From positions 31,511,501 through 31,575,500 of the forward strand of contig OY754464.1 in assembly GCA_963575645.1 (NCBI GenBank): 64,000 nt of DNA. The letters are read 5' to 3'. Shown here piece after piece: positions 33,605 to 45,734 of the stretch. This DNA is from Xanthostigma xanthostigma. Its lineage: Eukaryota > Arthropoda > Insecta > Raphidioptera > Raphidiidae. Made by a program: the position numbers and the translations under genes. Within the stretch, counting starts at the first letter, position 1. Each line of letters starts with the position of its first letter. Below the pieces are notes generated by a model. It worked only from the letters and a program-made list of their open reading frames with translations. It ran no database searches and was not told where the DNA came from.

Positions 33605-34390
33605 TATTTATATATAAAAGTTTGCAAACACTTTTTGGTTTAACCGGTATGCTCCTAACCTTAGAAAGGTGTAGATTTTTTCCTGGCTAAAAAAAAAACA
33701 TGTAAACGAGACCGTCGATGTTGGCAAGCCCTAGTAAGTGATATCGAGTTTACAATATCCAGCACGTATCACCTATATATGAATATGGTGCCTGCACAAA
33801 GCCCGGTACCATTACGGGTCTCCATATATCGGTTATAATAATGAGGCCCGACGTTTGAGTTCCCAATGGGTTACCGACTGATGTTCACTAAAATAGCTAC
33901 TACCTTTACAAACGATATATCCCTAGGCTGAATCGTTTAGTGCATTAACTAACAATAACTCAACTATAGTGCGGCTTGATTTATTTTTTGTTAAACCACC
34001 AACTATCTGTGTTATCAAGGTTTAGTGCCTTTTTTTAAAAATAATTTAATATATAGGTACGAAGTGTTTCAAAAGTAAAACTGACGATTATGAGTGTATA
34101 TTCCTTGTGAAATTCAAAATCGAAAAGTCTTTTCGTTTTTGTTTCTGTAGTAACGTTACCAAGTCTTCATTTACGTCTATGTGGAACAAGCAGCGTATTT
34201 TCTCAAACGAGAACGGAAACGAACTTTAATAATTTAATAGCTTGTTAGTTACACGTTGCGGAGATAATAATAACAAATGACTTTGCGATTTCAAATTTCA
34301 CATGTAATATTCCCTTCAAATTGATGACATCAATTTAAGAACATCTCTGTGTAGTGAAAATCTAATTGATACGTCTGTCAGTTAATATTA
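33605..34390. other. No gene recognised
   Basis: A moderately GC-rich part at 33700-33900 has stops in all frames. Confidence 0.45.
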
Positions 34391-34934
34391 AAAAAACGGT
34401 CAAGTGCGAGCCGAACTCGCGCACCGAGGGTTCCGTACAAACTTGTAGACATGTAAATAGTTCGTCCATGACGAGAATCGAGTCTCGATTTTTAACTTTG
34501 CCGCTGGAAAATTGTTGTCCTTATACATCGACATAGGTCGCGATCACTTCACTGAAGTTGCAAATAAGTTTATAATTGCAAAAACAAATTAAGTGATGTA
34601 ACTAATAATTTACGGTTTTCGAATTTTTCCCTTTATGTGTGCTATAAGACATTGCTTCTTGCCAAATTCTAGGTCAACGGGAAGTACCCTATAGGTTTTG
34701 ATTATTCTGCGAGTGTCAAAAAATTCGGCATAAACGGCCGTCGTATCTTCTGATTGGGTTGACTTAGAAGTTTGATTTTTCACAGCTCCAGGGGATTGAA
34801 GACTTGAGTATTTGATATTAATTTTAACTTGATACCTCCTGAGAAAAAAGGTCTTGACAGACATACAGGCAGATAGACAACGAAGTGATCCTATAAGGGT
34901 TCTTTTTTTCCTTTTGAGGTACGGAACTCTAAAA
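34391..34934 (+). mobile_element. Repeat family B (AAGTGCGAG / GGTTCCGTAC), copy 1
   Basis: Starts AAAACGGTCAAGTGCGAG and contains GGGTTCCGTACAAACTTG. It ends with GACAGACAT.., AACGAAGTGATCCTATAAGG and GAGGTACGGAACTCTAAAA. The copy at 56871-57191 matches both ends and the body from ~34645 on but lacks ~230 bp near the start. A third fragment is at 48768-48850. I associate this family with moths and bugs. Confidence 0.75.
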
Positions 34935-35289
34935 GTAACATTATTGTTTCACAGCGACGATAAAAATACATGTTATTCATAGACGTACGAAATTTGATCC
35001 TTCATTTTTTGCCATTTATCCTTTCACTCTTTAATTTTATTGTTACTGTGAATTTAGTTTGTCAAATCAAAAAACTATCTAAAAAAATTCTTCGTAATTT
35101 TTTACTAAAATGACAAAAAATAGTCATTTGTGTTATTTTGTGTAAAATGAACTTATTTTAAGGGTTGTATCTAAGAAATTATTTAAGGAGAAGGGGAATA
35201 AAAAGTTACAAAAAACTAAATAAAAAAAAATTTATATACCTACCACGTTTTTAAAACGAACTAAAATGTATAAAATATTTTTTTAACTT

Positions 35290-35362
35290 TTAGAATTTCA
35301 AACGAATAACCCGCAACCTTCGTGTTGTTAGCACGACTCTCTAACCAACTGAGCTACAGCCA
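35290..35362 (-). pseudogene. tRNA-Ile-like pseudogene or SINE head
   Basis: On the minus strand: GGCTGTAGCTCAGTTGGTTA, a 5-bp anticodon stem TCGTG/CACGA with loop CTAACAA, then AGGTTGCGGG. The order matches eukaryotic tRNA-Ile(AAT), but the anticodon is AAC and the T-arm is broken (GGGTTATTCGTTTG instead of GGTTCGATCC). It cannot be a normal tRNA. Confidence 0.7.
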
Positions 35363-37365
35363 ATAATTGCAAATGTCGTACAACAAAAAATAACTAAGAA
35401 TGAATTATATGTATTTATTAAAATTTCTTTTATTATTTCCCTCTTTATTTTAGTATTTTCTCGTATTGTCACCTAAAATTCTGAGTTATGTTAAAAATTA
35501 CAAAGTTCCGCCGGACATACACGAAAAGCAAGTTAATATAAACGTGGTAATAACAGAAATGAAATAACTGTTTTTTTTTTTTATTATTTATATAATCCAG
35601 ATTAGTGAAGCAAACATAACCTTATAGACAAAAAAAAAAACAAACTTAAAACACACAAATTCAATATAAAATGTAATTACACAAAACTAACAAAACACAT
35701 TTTCAAAATTCACTCTTATTCACTGTAATCTTCATTAAAAAACTTTGAAATGAGAATATATTTGTTCATTGATAGTAGACTCAGAAGTAGTGTTTTTGAA
35801 TGTAATATTTCCATCTGGATTATCGGACGTTCGAATTTAACCGCATACGGATTAATGTGGGATTACTGAATGTGTGTAGGTATACCATTTTTTCTTTTTT
35901 TAAGTGGAATTTATTTGAATTTCTCAACAACAATTTAAGCAACATGAAAAATATGCGTACTACTTTGTTTAGTCGATGTAATAATTTACAGTGCTGTTAA
36001 CATTTTGTAACTATCTAACACATTTAACATGACATAATATAAAGTGACATAGAAACTTAACAGCGCTGTTAATTTTAACATTGACCATATAGAATAACGC
36101 CATTAGTGTATGTTGTTTTGTGTAGAGTCAAGATAACCGCGTCTTCGTCTAGTGCGGCGGCTCTTATAAATCGGGCATCGACGAACGCTGGCGCAGATAT
36201 TAGTCCGACACGAGCGGGAGAGAGATAAATTAGTTTCTGTTTTTGTTTTGAAAGTATCAACAAACGTTAAAAGTAAAAATAATTTATGATTAGAATTGAT
36301 ATTGTCTCAATAGTTGATCAGTTCCACGAACTTTAAACATTTAAGAAACATGCAACGAAATCTTTTCCTTTTATTTTTGCTCAATGTTATACCTTTTTTT
36401 AAATATATGGTATTGTTAGGGCTATCTGCATTTAGGGATTAGTTTACAGACGGCAGTACAGAATACTTAGTTTTTGTTTTAAGAGTGGCAACATTGCTTT
36501 ATAGTTATATTATTGTTTTTGATTCGCATCGACATATAATTATTTTTCGTGCGATGAATAGAATGTGATATGCAACAGAATGGTGCATTTTGTTTTTAGT
36601 AGAAAACTCGCCTTACAGTTCACACAATATTTTTTGTGCTTATCAAAACACTGCTCAAAACGTGTAGGCAAGGAACTTGGGATATTTTCTATATTTGAGT
36701 TATTTTTTAAGATACCAAAACACATAACAGTTTTTACGAGAACTTGGACTCTTTTTCACATTGTTGTTTTTGATGGGATATTATATAACACGAGACATAG
36801 GTACATTCCTAACGTGGTTTGATATTATGACGCTACTTTAAGAATTCACTGTATGCAAATACATGTACATTGTATAAACTCATGTTATTAAATTGTCGTA
36901 CGTTTCTTGAGGACTGTACACAATGCTTACAGGATGCATAATATATGATGATTGTTTTATATAAGTAGTATTTTGATTCGCAAAACGAATGTGTCTACTG
37001 TGAATGAAACAAATATTGCTTTCATTATATAATACTGTTTAATTTAATTATAATAAACTAACAAGGGGACCGTAAAGTTAAACGGTTGCCGATTTTAATC
37101 AGGATTTTTAGCTGGAAGTAACAGGATTTTCCGTATCGGAAATTGGCAAGTGATGTCATATTCTGAGAAAAATAAAATGAATACAATTGCATTTTTTGTA
37201 GCAGTTGTTTTATGTTGAATAGTATTTCGTTTTAATTGAAAAATTGAAAGTAAATATAACACATTCGATATTAATTATAATAAATTGGTTTAAGTATTTT
37301 AGAATACGACAAAAAATATAAAAGAAATGTCTTTTTGTGGTGCATGTACATGCTTCCTTGTTGAA
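35363..37365. other. Interval without a recognised gene
   Basis: AT-rich except 36120-36230, a GC-richer strip with CTTATAAATCGGGCATCG and CGACACGAGCGGG that is open on the minus strand (36075-36263). ACAGTGCTGTTAAC (35989) and TTAACAGCGCTGTTAA (36057) form a small repeated palindrome. No gene can be supported. Confidence 0.4.
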
Positions 37366-37369
37366 TACT

Positions 37370-37500
37370 ACGTTCACACTGGGCACTGCCTGGTTTGTCA
37401 GGCGTGCGTGTAGCGACGCGCGCACCCTGTCATGCGCACGGTGATGGCGCGCTATTTTGAATCGTCAACAGCTGTCTAAACAGCATTTGTTGGCTCTGAC
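37370..37500. other. CpG-rich strip, unidentified
   Basis: GTGCGTGTAGCGACGCGCGC and GGTGATGGCGCGCTATTTTG stand out from AT-rich flanks. TGGTTTGTCAGGCG and TCATGCGCACGG suggest a transposon end or a promoter strip. No frame or core promoter is clear. Confidence 0.35.
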
Positions 37501-39357
37501 GTTAGCGCGGCTGCTTACTGACTACGATATTTCAGATAACAATTTAAAATACAAAAAATTACATTCCAATTATTTCTGTTTTAATAAAAAAAAACAACTG
37601 TGCTAGTATGTATTATTTTTGACAATTCTACTGAAAGAAATAAAAATTATATGCAGTAATTTTCATTTAAACATGAGTTTTGTAATATGGTAGCTATGGA
37701 AATCATATTTTATGCCCTGCAGAAAATGGTTCTACATAAAATGCAACATAAACCGAGCATCCAAGAGGGATTCGATCAAGGACGATTTTTTGTAATGTAT
37801 TAACGATTGCTATATCTATCATACCAAATGTGGAATTCCAAAAATTGAGTTTTACATAATATTCTGTTTAAATGAACGTTTCTTTTGAAATAATAACTTT
37901 AGAATTCAAGAAATTCGTAGTGCAGCTCATAAACGCTATGTTTTATCGCATAGCACGACACGAAATTAATTTCTTCTAATGATAAGAGAAAACTGAAGAA
38001 TTTCTAGGATTTCTGGCAATTTCAAGGAGTAGTGAAAGTCTTGCAGTGGCGAGAGGAATCGAATTCGAGATTTGGACGGAATTAGTCCCTTACATACCGA
38101 AAAATCGAGTTTTACATGTTCGTCCGTCTGTGTTTACTGTTTATCCGTTTGTATGTGCAGAAGTTTATTAGCACACCGCTCACCGAATCTAAATCATTAG
38201 TGCTAAAATTTGGTTTAAATCTATTGAACGGTTTTTCGGGTACTTCTCCGAGTTTTTTTGTGTTCTAATTTCTAAAATAAGGATAGTTTAATTAACGAAA
38301 ATCTAAAATTGTAAATTTATGGAAAATTGCTTCGACTATTTAATCATAATTTATAAATTGAGTTATATGACTCAATAATATTTCACTACTAATTTGTCTC
38401 AGAAAAATCGAGAAAGGAAAGTTTACTAAAGAAATAAGATCTGCAGTCGATGCAGTTGAGCGAGAAAATTAGCACCATTTGTTTTTTGCTACAAATGTAT
38501 TATATTAGATTTCACAAAAATATTTGTTTAGTTTATGAAAATAAAAAGAACGCCCTATCTAGAAACTGAACTGATATAAAATGAGTCGTTTATATTTCAA
38601 AGCTTTCTATAAAAGAAAGCAACCATATCTGTATGCAGAGTTAGCGTGCGTGTCTCAATTCAATTTAGTTGAAATTTGTTTCCGAATATAATTTCCTGTT
38701 AGAGAAGGTTACACCGTCATGTAAATACATTTGTAACATATGTAGTATTTTATATCGATGATGAATATATTATTATAAAATATGAAACCGCCAAGTTGTT
38801 AACGACCCGTTTACTAATGCCATATCGAAAAAATTAAAAAAATCTGAAGAACAGTAGTATATGAACGTGAAATCGTATACTATATGAAAATTTCGTGCCT
38901 TATAAATGTTGAATTATTTGTATGCTCAAAAAAATTTTATTTTATTATTCTATCAAAAGAAAAAATAATTGTTATTCTAAACTATCAACATTTTCGGTAG
39001 AAAATAAATTATAAAATCTCGATAATAAAAAAATATAACATTTCTAAACTTAGATTTTTGTCACATTCAAAATCGGCAGCTATTATTTAAATTTAAATTC
39101 GGATAATTGAATATTTAAATAAGGTATAATGTATTAAAATGGATTTTCCTGACAGTAAAAAACTAGTTAAATATATACAAAGTGTTTCAAACTTTATATC
39201 ATGACTTCAAAATATACTCTTGAGGGGATATCGGCACGAGTATTTATGTTTGCTAGACAGTTTTAAACATTTAAAATAATCATTGTAGATCGCACATACC
39301 GTGTCTTAGAAACTAGTATAGGCGTAACAAACATAGAAAGAAAATTATCGTAGGTTT
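37501..39357. other. Long AT-rich interval without a gene
   Basis: No supported features; GTTCGTCCGTCTGTG near 38119 resembles repeat-derived text. Confidence 0.45.
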
Positions 39358-39360
39358 ATT

Positions 39361-39942
39361 TTAAGCCCCTCTCAATGTCCCAAATGCACAAAAGTCTACA
39401 ATTTTTGCGTTACGAAGGGGGCAGAGGAGCCTGAAAGGCGCAAAATTTGTTTTCTAATTTTCTCGGCTTGTATTATAGCTACGATAAAAATAATAATACC
39501 AATGTAAAGGACGTTCCGAGAACTACAAGTTTGCCCCTCGCGATTTTCGTCGTAACTGCAACGGTTACCGATTTACATCGGACATTTCGAGCAATGTTTT
39601 CAGATATTTTCAGAATAACAACATTCAATTTTCCTGCGTAGCTTAAGGAAAAGTAATTTTGACAGTATTACATAAGAAAGAGAGAGAGAACGAAAGATAA
39701 TGTAACAATCCTTGCTACAATACTTTTGAATTCGTAGAACCGTTGCAGTTACGACGAAAGTCATGAGTAGCAAACTTGTAGTGCTCGGAGCGCCCTCTAC
39801 ATTGGTATTATTATTTTAGTCGTAGCTAGAATACAAGTCGTGAAAATTAGAAAACAAATTTTGCACCTTTCAGGCCCCCTGCCCCCTCCATAATGCAAAA
39901 ACTGTAGACTTTTGTGCATTTGGGACACTGAGAGGGGCCTAA
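39361..39942. mobile_element. Foldback element with ~200-bp inverted arms
   Basis: The left arm (39361 to about 39570) and right arm (about 39740-39942) are reverse complements with scattered differences, from TTAAGCCCCTCTC to GAGAGGGGCCTAA. Shared landmarks include CAAATGCACAAAAGTCTACA and ATTTTGTTTTCTAATTTTC. The spacer is about 170 bp with an (AG)n run near 39677-39690. Target duplication is unclear. The 64-codon frame inside is a by-product. Confidence 0.8.
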
Positions 39943-40042
39943 AAGCGTATGCAAAAATTCAACATGGTAGAGTATGTTTCTAGTTCAAACTCCCTACCGC
40001 CTGGACTAGCCGACACTCAGAAAGGATAGATTGCACTTTTGA

Positions 40043-40303
40043 CCGGTTAAGCTTCCCAGAGATAACACCTACATATGTGATGAGGATACATCAGGAATCA
40101 ACACTATGTAGATTTTAACAACCACCTTTGGTTACATTGATAAAGATGAAATCGTTCCACAGGCTAATCTAGTGGCAAATCTTCTAGAGCTCCTAAGAAG
40201 ATACAGATTATTTGCCGATCCAGCTTTTAAAAAAGGGGAAACACAAAAATTCTTTTAGAATATGGTGCATTTTTGGGCCAACTAGGACAATCTTTATCTA
40301 TTT
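40043..40303 (+). pseudogene. Decayed coding-like stretch (unidentified)
   Basis: One frame stays open apart from three stops: TAG at 40109, 40256 and 40283. The longest block (40112-40255, 48 codons) reads FGYIDKDEIVPQANLVANLL followed by a basic and then FADPAFKKGE segment. Such composition is unlike AT-rich noise, and the frame persists across the stops. That suggests a once-coding sequence, such as a transposon protein or retrocopy. I recognise no family and do not propose a function. Confidence 0.35.
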
Positions 40304-40319
40304 TAATCTAGTATAGACA

Positions 40320-41160
40320 GGACAGGGAATGGGCTTAGTTTAACATTTTTGTTTTGAAATCATTCCGCGATTATAATTTTGTGACACTATTCCTGTTGAA
40401 AATATTAGGTTCAATTCTTTTTCATTGCATGCTCTGTAACATGTAAGGGTATTGATAAGACACTTATAACTCAGAATTACTTTAGGAATACAATCTCAAA
40501 GTAATGACCTGGCGTCATGGAATACCCAGTATACTGAAGTTGTGATTTAAACTCCGATAAATCAACCGCTGGCACAAGCGATCATGACTGTTCCGCATTA
40601 TTATAATAAGCTGACAAAAGTTAAATAAATCAGAAAGTTGTTAATTAGTAAGTAAATAATCGTTTGGGTAATTTAGATGTAAATGGATTATTACAGTCCA
40701 CAAATATAATAATGTTCTTGCAGTAGATTGCATTGTCTGATTCGAGTCAGTTCTGTACAAGATATTTAACTATTGCAACTAACATGAAGTAGTAACTAAC
40801 CTAACTTCTTAACACCCTAACACTGGCATATAATACATAATGTATGCACATATTATTAGCAACAGAAACTAACTACGTTCCTAGGTACAGGACTAGGAAA
40901 TGAACAGGTTAAAGGACGTCAGATCCGGTGCGATTACAAGCCGCCGTTGTGAATAATTTGGTTCAGATGTTGAACTTTACTCGTAGTTAAAAGATACATA
41001 TTGTATCAAAAGTTTGACAAAATATTACAACAATTAACGGGGGTAAGCAGTTGAATCATTTTGCCATGACGCTACCATGACTCTACGGCCTTGTAAGGTT
41101 TTTATAAATTACTTCAAATAGGTCCTCTCTGATCAGAGATTCTGAAGTGAGGAATATCTT
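40320..41160. other. No gene recognised
   Basis: AT-rich; no repeat ends or frames of note. Confidence 0.45.
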
Positions 41161-41290
41161 TGCGCACGACTAGCACAGCACGGAGTAAAAAAGCCTGTTC
41201 GTGAAGGTATATGTTTTTTAACGAAGTAACGCACATTAGCCAAGCACCTGCAACCGGATGCCAGCAACGACCGTCAGTCTAGCCGTGTTG
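41161..41290 (-). mobile_element. GAACAGRCATTTT repeat family, copy 2
   Basis: The reverse complement of 41161-41204 matches 50357-50418 and 1948-2017. ACGCACATTAGCC..CAGCAACGACCGTC (41231-41275) matches the reverse complement of 50282-50325. This extends the relationship between the 41-kb and 50-kb copies. Confidence 0.5.
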
Positions 41291-42124
41291 GACCGATCTA
41301 GTGTGTGATGTGTCGTTTTCATTAATTACTTCGCATTGATAAAACTATTTAAAAACTGCAAACTGTCTACCGCACATTATAAAACCTGCACTAAACCTTG
41401 CTGGTTTATGCTAATCTAGTGTGCTACAATGCAGGTTGCAAGTTTGGGCTGTGGTTTAGTTGTGCAGGTCCATGTTTGACAAGTGGTCTTTTAGAGTTGA
41501 AATCAATATTATAGGTGAGAGACTGACAGTAGGCCTACTAAATGTACAGTATACACTGTACTGTCTCAATAATAACTCAAGTTATCGAATTGTCCCGTGC
41601 CTTTTTAGAAAAGATTTGTTCGATCAAGAACATCGACTATAAGAACAATTAATTTAACGCAATAATTTGGATTTTTCGTCGCTGTGTGTACATAACATCA
41701 GAACACGAGAACTTGATAGCGTACATAGATCGTGCAGTTTTGTCTAGGAGAACTGTGCATGAAATACTAATTTGTTTTAACTATTGCATAATGTATCACT
41801 GTATAATTCAGCATTAATATTAACAATATAGATTAAGAGGAAGATAGTATATAAACGTTGTAATAATACAATATTGATACGTTTAATCCAATAACAAGTT
41901 AGCGATAAAGTTGAACACATATCGTAAGCCCAGCCAGGAACAGAAAGGATAATCTTATAGAGTTGTGGATTATATATAAACTTCCAGGAAGGAATACGTG
42001 AGATTGTATAGACGCGATTAATTTAGATCTAGATTTACCGTTCTCAACACGGTGCATGCGTGTGGTAGTGCAAGGTTGTGTCAGCCATAACATTAAAAGC
42101 ATGGATTATATTGTATTGTGTATG

Positions 42125-42456
42125 TAGATTATACAGTATTGGCTGTTACCCGCGGATTCGCATACAATTAAGACGAAATGCGTTCCTATTATTTGGCATA
42201 GTTACTCCTTTCTGGACGTACACACCCACTAAGAACGGATTTTATGCAAATCCTATCCAAAACGGATTTTTCGCCTACAATCATATATCTTTTTTTGGAA
42301 ATATTATATTGACCTTCCCATCTACGCAACCATGCATACCCAACCCACACCTATAGTATATATTATGATTTTATGTGAAAAATCCGTTTTGGATAGGATT
42401 TGCATAAATGCGTTCTTAGTGGGAGTCTACGTTGAGAAAAGAGTAGCTATCCAAAT
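42125..42456 (-). mobile_element. Degenerate Helitron-like copy with inverted internal duplication
   Basis: ACGGATTTTATGCAAATCCT.. (42233-42275) and ..AGGATTTGCATAAATGCGTT (42376-42420) are inverted copies of the segment seen once in the Helitron at 12958-13020. TTGACC.TTCCCATCTACGCAA is shared as well. The outer end GGCTGTTACCCGCGGATTCG resembles the CCGCGGGCAACAG 3' ends of insect Helitrons but lacks CTAG. Confidence 0.55.
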
Positions 42457-43951
42457 TATATATTTGTATTCATTACTGTGACGATTGCCAGTCCGGAGCT
42501 ATTTACAAAAATATGCCAAAATACTTATTACGCAAGAGAATATTTTTTTAGAGTTTATCATTACATAAAACTAATTAGATTCATCTACAAAAGGTTTTCG
42601 TAATTTCGATGGACCATTATGATTCTCTGGGCACAGTTTTTTATTTATACTCATTTATGACTTGTTTACTTATTGCAGCTAGTAATTAAGAATTTCAGAA
42701 AAAAATTAAAAGAAACTTTACGTAGCAACATTGGCCATTTATCTATATATACTACGTGAATATTTTAACAGAAAGTGAAAGTTGAGGCCAGACTATTCTG
42801 AATTGAATTCATGTTTTCATCCAGACCAAATCTCCGGTTTTCCTAAGGCGGTAATTTATTAAAGTAAGTTTATTAAAGTACGTTTACTGGCCACCCGAAA
42901 TGAAATTCTGATCGAGATTTTCCAATGGTTTCACTCGAATCTAATATAAAAGGCACAGTCTTACACACGACATTATTTTATAATCATTGCATTTACCGTT
43001 CTCTTACCTGTCTAAATAAGTTTATATGTATTGTTAGATATCAAAGTTGTTCGTCTTCCTTTATCTCTTATACGTGTGCCTTGATAACACAATAAGTTTT
43101 ATTGTCTGGTTAACCACCTTCATTTAACTCATCTTAAGCTTATTGTAAGTAAGTTTGCAGTTCCATATTAAGCAGGTAGTACAAAGTATACTTGACCTTT
43201 ATAATATGGTAAAAGTTTACTGTTATTAAATAGAAAAAAATTACCAAATATATTTAATATAAAAATAACAATAATTATATGTTGTTCCTTAGGGTTTCGT
43301 CATTACACTACTTTTCAGTTTTATTACGTATACAAAAGTGCCATTTTTTGGAAAAACTGTCAGAATTATTTCAACCAATCACCAATTAATATTTTGAATT
43401 GAAGATTCAGTTAATATTTTTAGCAATTCTGAGATTAGAAATTGAACTAAATTTTTATAATAAATGAACCATGGTACCGTCATATGTTCCAATTTTGATA
43501 ATCAGTTATGAAAATAATATTATTTGCGAAATTTTAGCACCATTCATTTTAAATGTTTAAAATAATAAAAAGATAAACTATAGACTTAAAAACGCCAGTT
43601 GTCAATTTGAAATCTTGCGTCTAAAAAATTTAAATATCTTTTTTCTACATGATTTACTGTACTAAAATTAGTGAGGTTAGAATTTTTTAGTGAATGACTC
43701 ACGAGATAATTTTAACATTTTATATCTTCAGACGTTTTTTTAACATTTTTAATTAAGAAAAAATATTTTATAGTGAATTAAACCATGTATAGCGAACAAA
43801 GAGAAAAATATAACTGGCTAATGATAAAAAAGACCAATATGCAATAACTACATTTTAGTGATATATCGATTTTTTTATATCATGTTAGTTTTAATTTTAA
43901 GTCATTTTCTACTAATATTAACCATGTATTTGTATCTTTATCGATAAAGCT
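42457..43951. other. Long AT-rich interval without a gene
   Basis: No supported feature. Confidence 0.5.
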
Positions 43952-43984
43952 CTGAAGAAGTTTAGAGTTGTAGACGAAACGTTG
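43952..43984 (+). ncRNA. Hammerhead-like core, Penelope-type tail
   Basis: CTGAAGA (43952-43958), stem GTTTA/TAGAC (43960-43964 and 43971-43975, one G-U pair), then GAAACGTT (43976-43983) followed by GGCAATAAAAGG. The arrangement is the same as at 15240 and 2715. It is probably the 3' tail of a Penelope-like element whose coding part is gone. Confidence 0.45.
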
Positions 43985-44670
43985 GCAATAAAAGGTTCCG
44001 TTTTCCCGCTATTATTGTAATGTTTAAAAAAATGCTAAACATAATAATTAAATACTAAAATTGGAAAAGTCAAGAGAATGACTGTTCTGGAGAAAAGAAG
44101 TAGAATTTTGTGCAACACTTAAAATATTAACAAATACTAACCGAATAGGATAGCTTAGTTTAAGCTAAAAGCCATTTTATCAGACCTGCAATGCCAGTTT
44201 TATATTGGTTTTCTTCACATAAATGCAAAAAAAAATATTCCTTATTTGCAGTCGATTGATGAACATTTGATTTTTACTATTTTCTTTCAACACGTTCTGC
44301 AGCCAGTAAAGTGAAAATAAACTCTCCCATTTTCGACTGATTGAGACGGTTATTATTATACTTATGATTTGACTCGACCCGAAAAAGAAAATTCATTAGT
44401 TGCACTCCCCTAGTAAGGGCTGAACATCCGTTCGATAAAAACAGAATTCTTGAACTTCAGTCAACTGTAATTACAGCATCGGCTTTTTGCCTTCATCGTT
44501 ATATATTTCAGGAGAAATTAAACTTTTGACAAAATTTCCAGGTCGTCTGTTATATCTTCAGATGTACAATTAATACTTGAAGGTAAAAGAATAATGTAAA
44601 GAGGAAACGTTAAGGGACACTGGCGTGAAAGAAAAAGAAACGAACGTATGAGAAAGAGCAGGAGACAACG
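43985..44670. other. No gene recognised
   Basis: AT-rich DNA before the GC-rich strip at 44700. Confidence 0.45.
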
Positions 44671-44677
44671 CCCTTTA

Positions 44678-44686
44678 TATATAAAG
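44678..44686 (+). promoter_or_regulatory. TATA-like box before the 44716 ATG
   Basis: TATATAAAG lies 38 bp before the ATG at 44716. If used, the leader would be only about 8 nt, which is unusual, so this may be chance in AT-rich DNA. Confidence 0.2.
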
Positions 44687-44715
44687 TTGATTGAAAATTA
44701 CCTAAGAAACGCGTG

Positions 44716-44830
44716 ATGTCGGATCGGTCGGGCGGATCGACAGGCGGCGGCGGCAGCAGCGGTTCGAAGAAGCACCCCGAAGCCCCAGACGACGATGGGG
44801 ACGATAGGACCTCGATTCTATGCATACGTA
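44716..44830 (+). CDS. Possible first coding exon (Gly/Ser-rich, acidic; unidentified)
   Basis: The ATG at 44716 opens MSDRSGGSTGGGGSSGSKKH, then PEAPDDDGDDR. The 44710-44815 strip is very GC-rich, out of step with all its surroundings, and the frame stays open to 45003. Low-complexity Gly/Ser followed by acidic residues is typical of a disordered N-terminus of a nuclear or signalling protein. A weak donor (ATAC|GTATAT, near 44829) would end the exon. No second exon is seen, and the minus strand is also open here. Confidence 0.35.
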
Positions 44831-45003
44831 TATATACAGAGACGTGCACGTGTTACGAAATGAATTATATTCTGAGCTTTGATAAAAACGCACGGATGAC
44901 GGATCTCCAGAAAAAAATGCTAATTTGCTTCAAGGCTGCAATATTAAAAACACTGGTTGCAGTTCCAAATCTGGCCACGAAATATAGTGTATTTGTCATT
45001 TAA

Positions 45004-45734
45004 CTTATTACTGTATTATGATTATTAGTAGGTACTATATTTTATTATTGTCATCAGTTACAGATGTGATGTTGTACAGCGGTGGTCAAAAACAAAAAAA
45101 AAAAAAGGAAAATATAGAACTGTTTTTATTTACAAACTTCTTTGAAAAAAACGTATTTTTGATCAATTAATGATCTATTTCCAATTTAGCAAATACGTTG
45201 AAACTTAGTCTTTTATAAACAAATGTTGTCCTGTTGTCTTTTTCTACAAAACGCAATTAACTTAAAAATAAAACAATGAAAAAATGTGCTTTACGTTGCT
45301 TGCAATTATTAGAATTTGAAACTAAAATTAACGTCTAACATACACAGCACTTTATTAGGTTCCGTACAAAGATGGTAAAAAATGGAACTAATATGACGAG
45401 ATTCCGTGGTCTGTTTGTCTGCTACAGGCTTCTAAATCTTAAACCGAATTTCAAATTTGAATGTAGGGCACTCTGGTTTCCAAATTTAAAAAAATCTAGC
45501 CATTTGGGCGACAGTATCATTATAACTTCACAAGTATTGCCATTTGACACGAAATAAAAAATATAGTAAAATTTCTTTTGTGACCTGCCTAATTTATTTC
45601 TTTTTGACAGATCTATAGAACAAAAGAACAGTTCATTTTTTCTTAGTTTTAAAATATTTCCAAAACTATAAAGTTTAGAAAACTATTTCTTTTACAAACT
45701 TTTTTAGAAAAAAGAATAGAATAACAAACTGTTA
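45004..45734. other. No gene recognised
   Basis: TTAGGTTCCGTACAAAGATG (45355-45374) followed by GTCTGTTTGTCTGCTACAGG (45411-45430) resembles a decayed insect repeat with GGTTCCGTAC. The rest is AT-rich. Confidence 0.4.

Noticed and set aside
36540..36822. Cys-containing frames on both strands as a piggyBac C-terminal domain
   Set aside because: The Cys/His spacing does not match the family's pattern and no neighbouring transposase exists.
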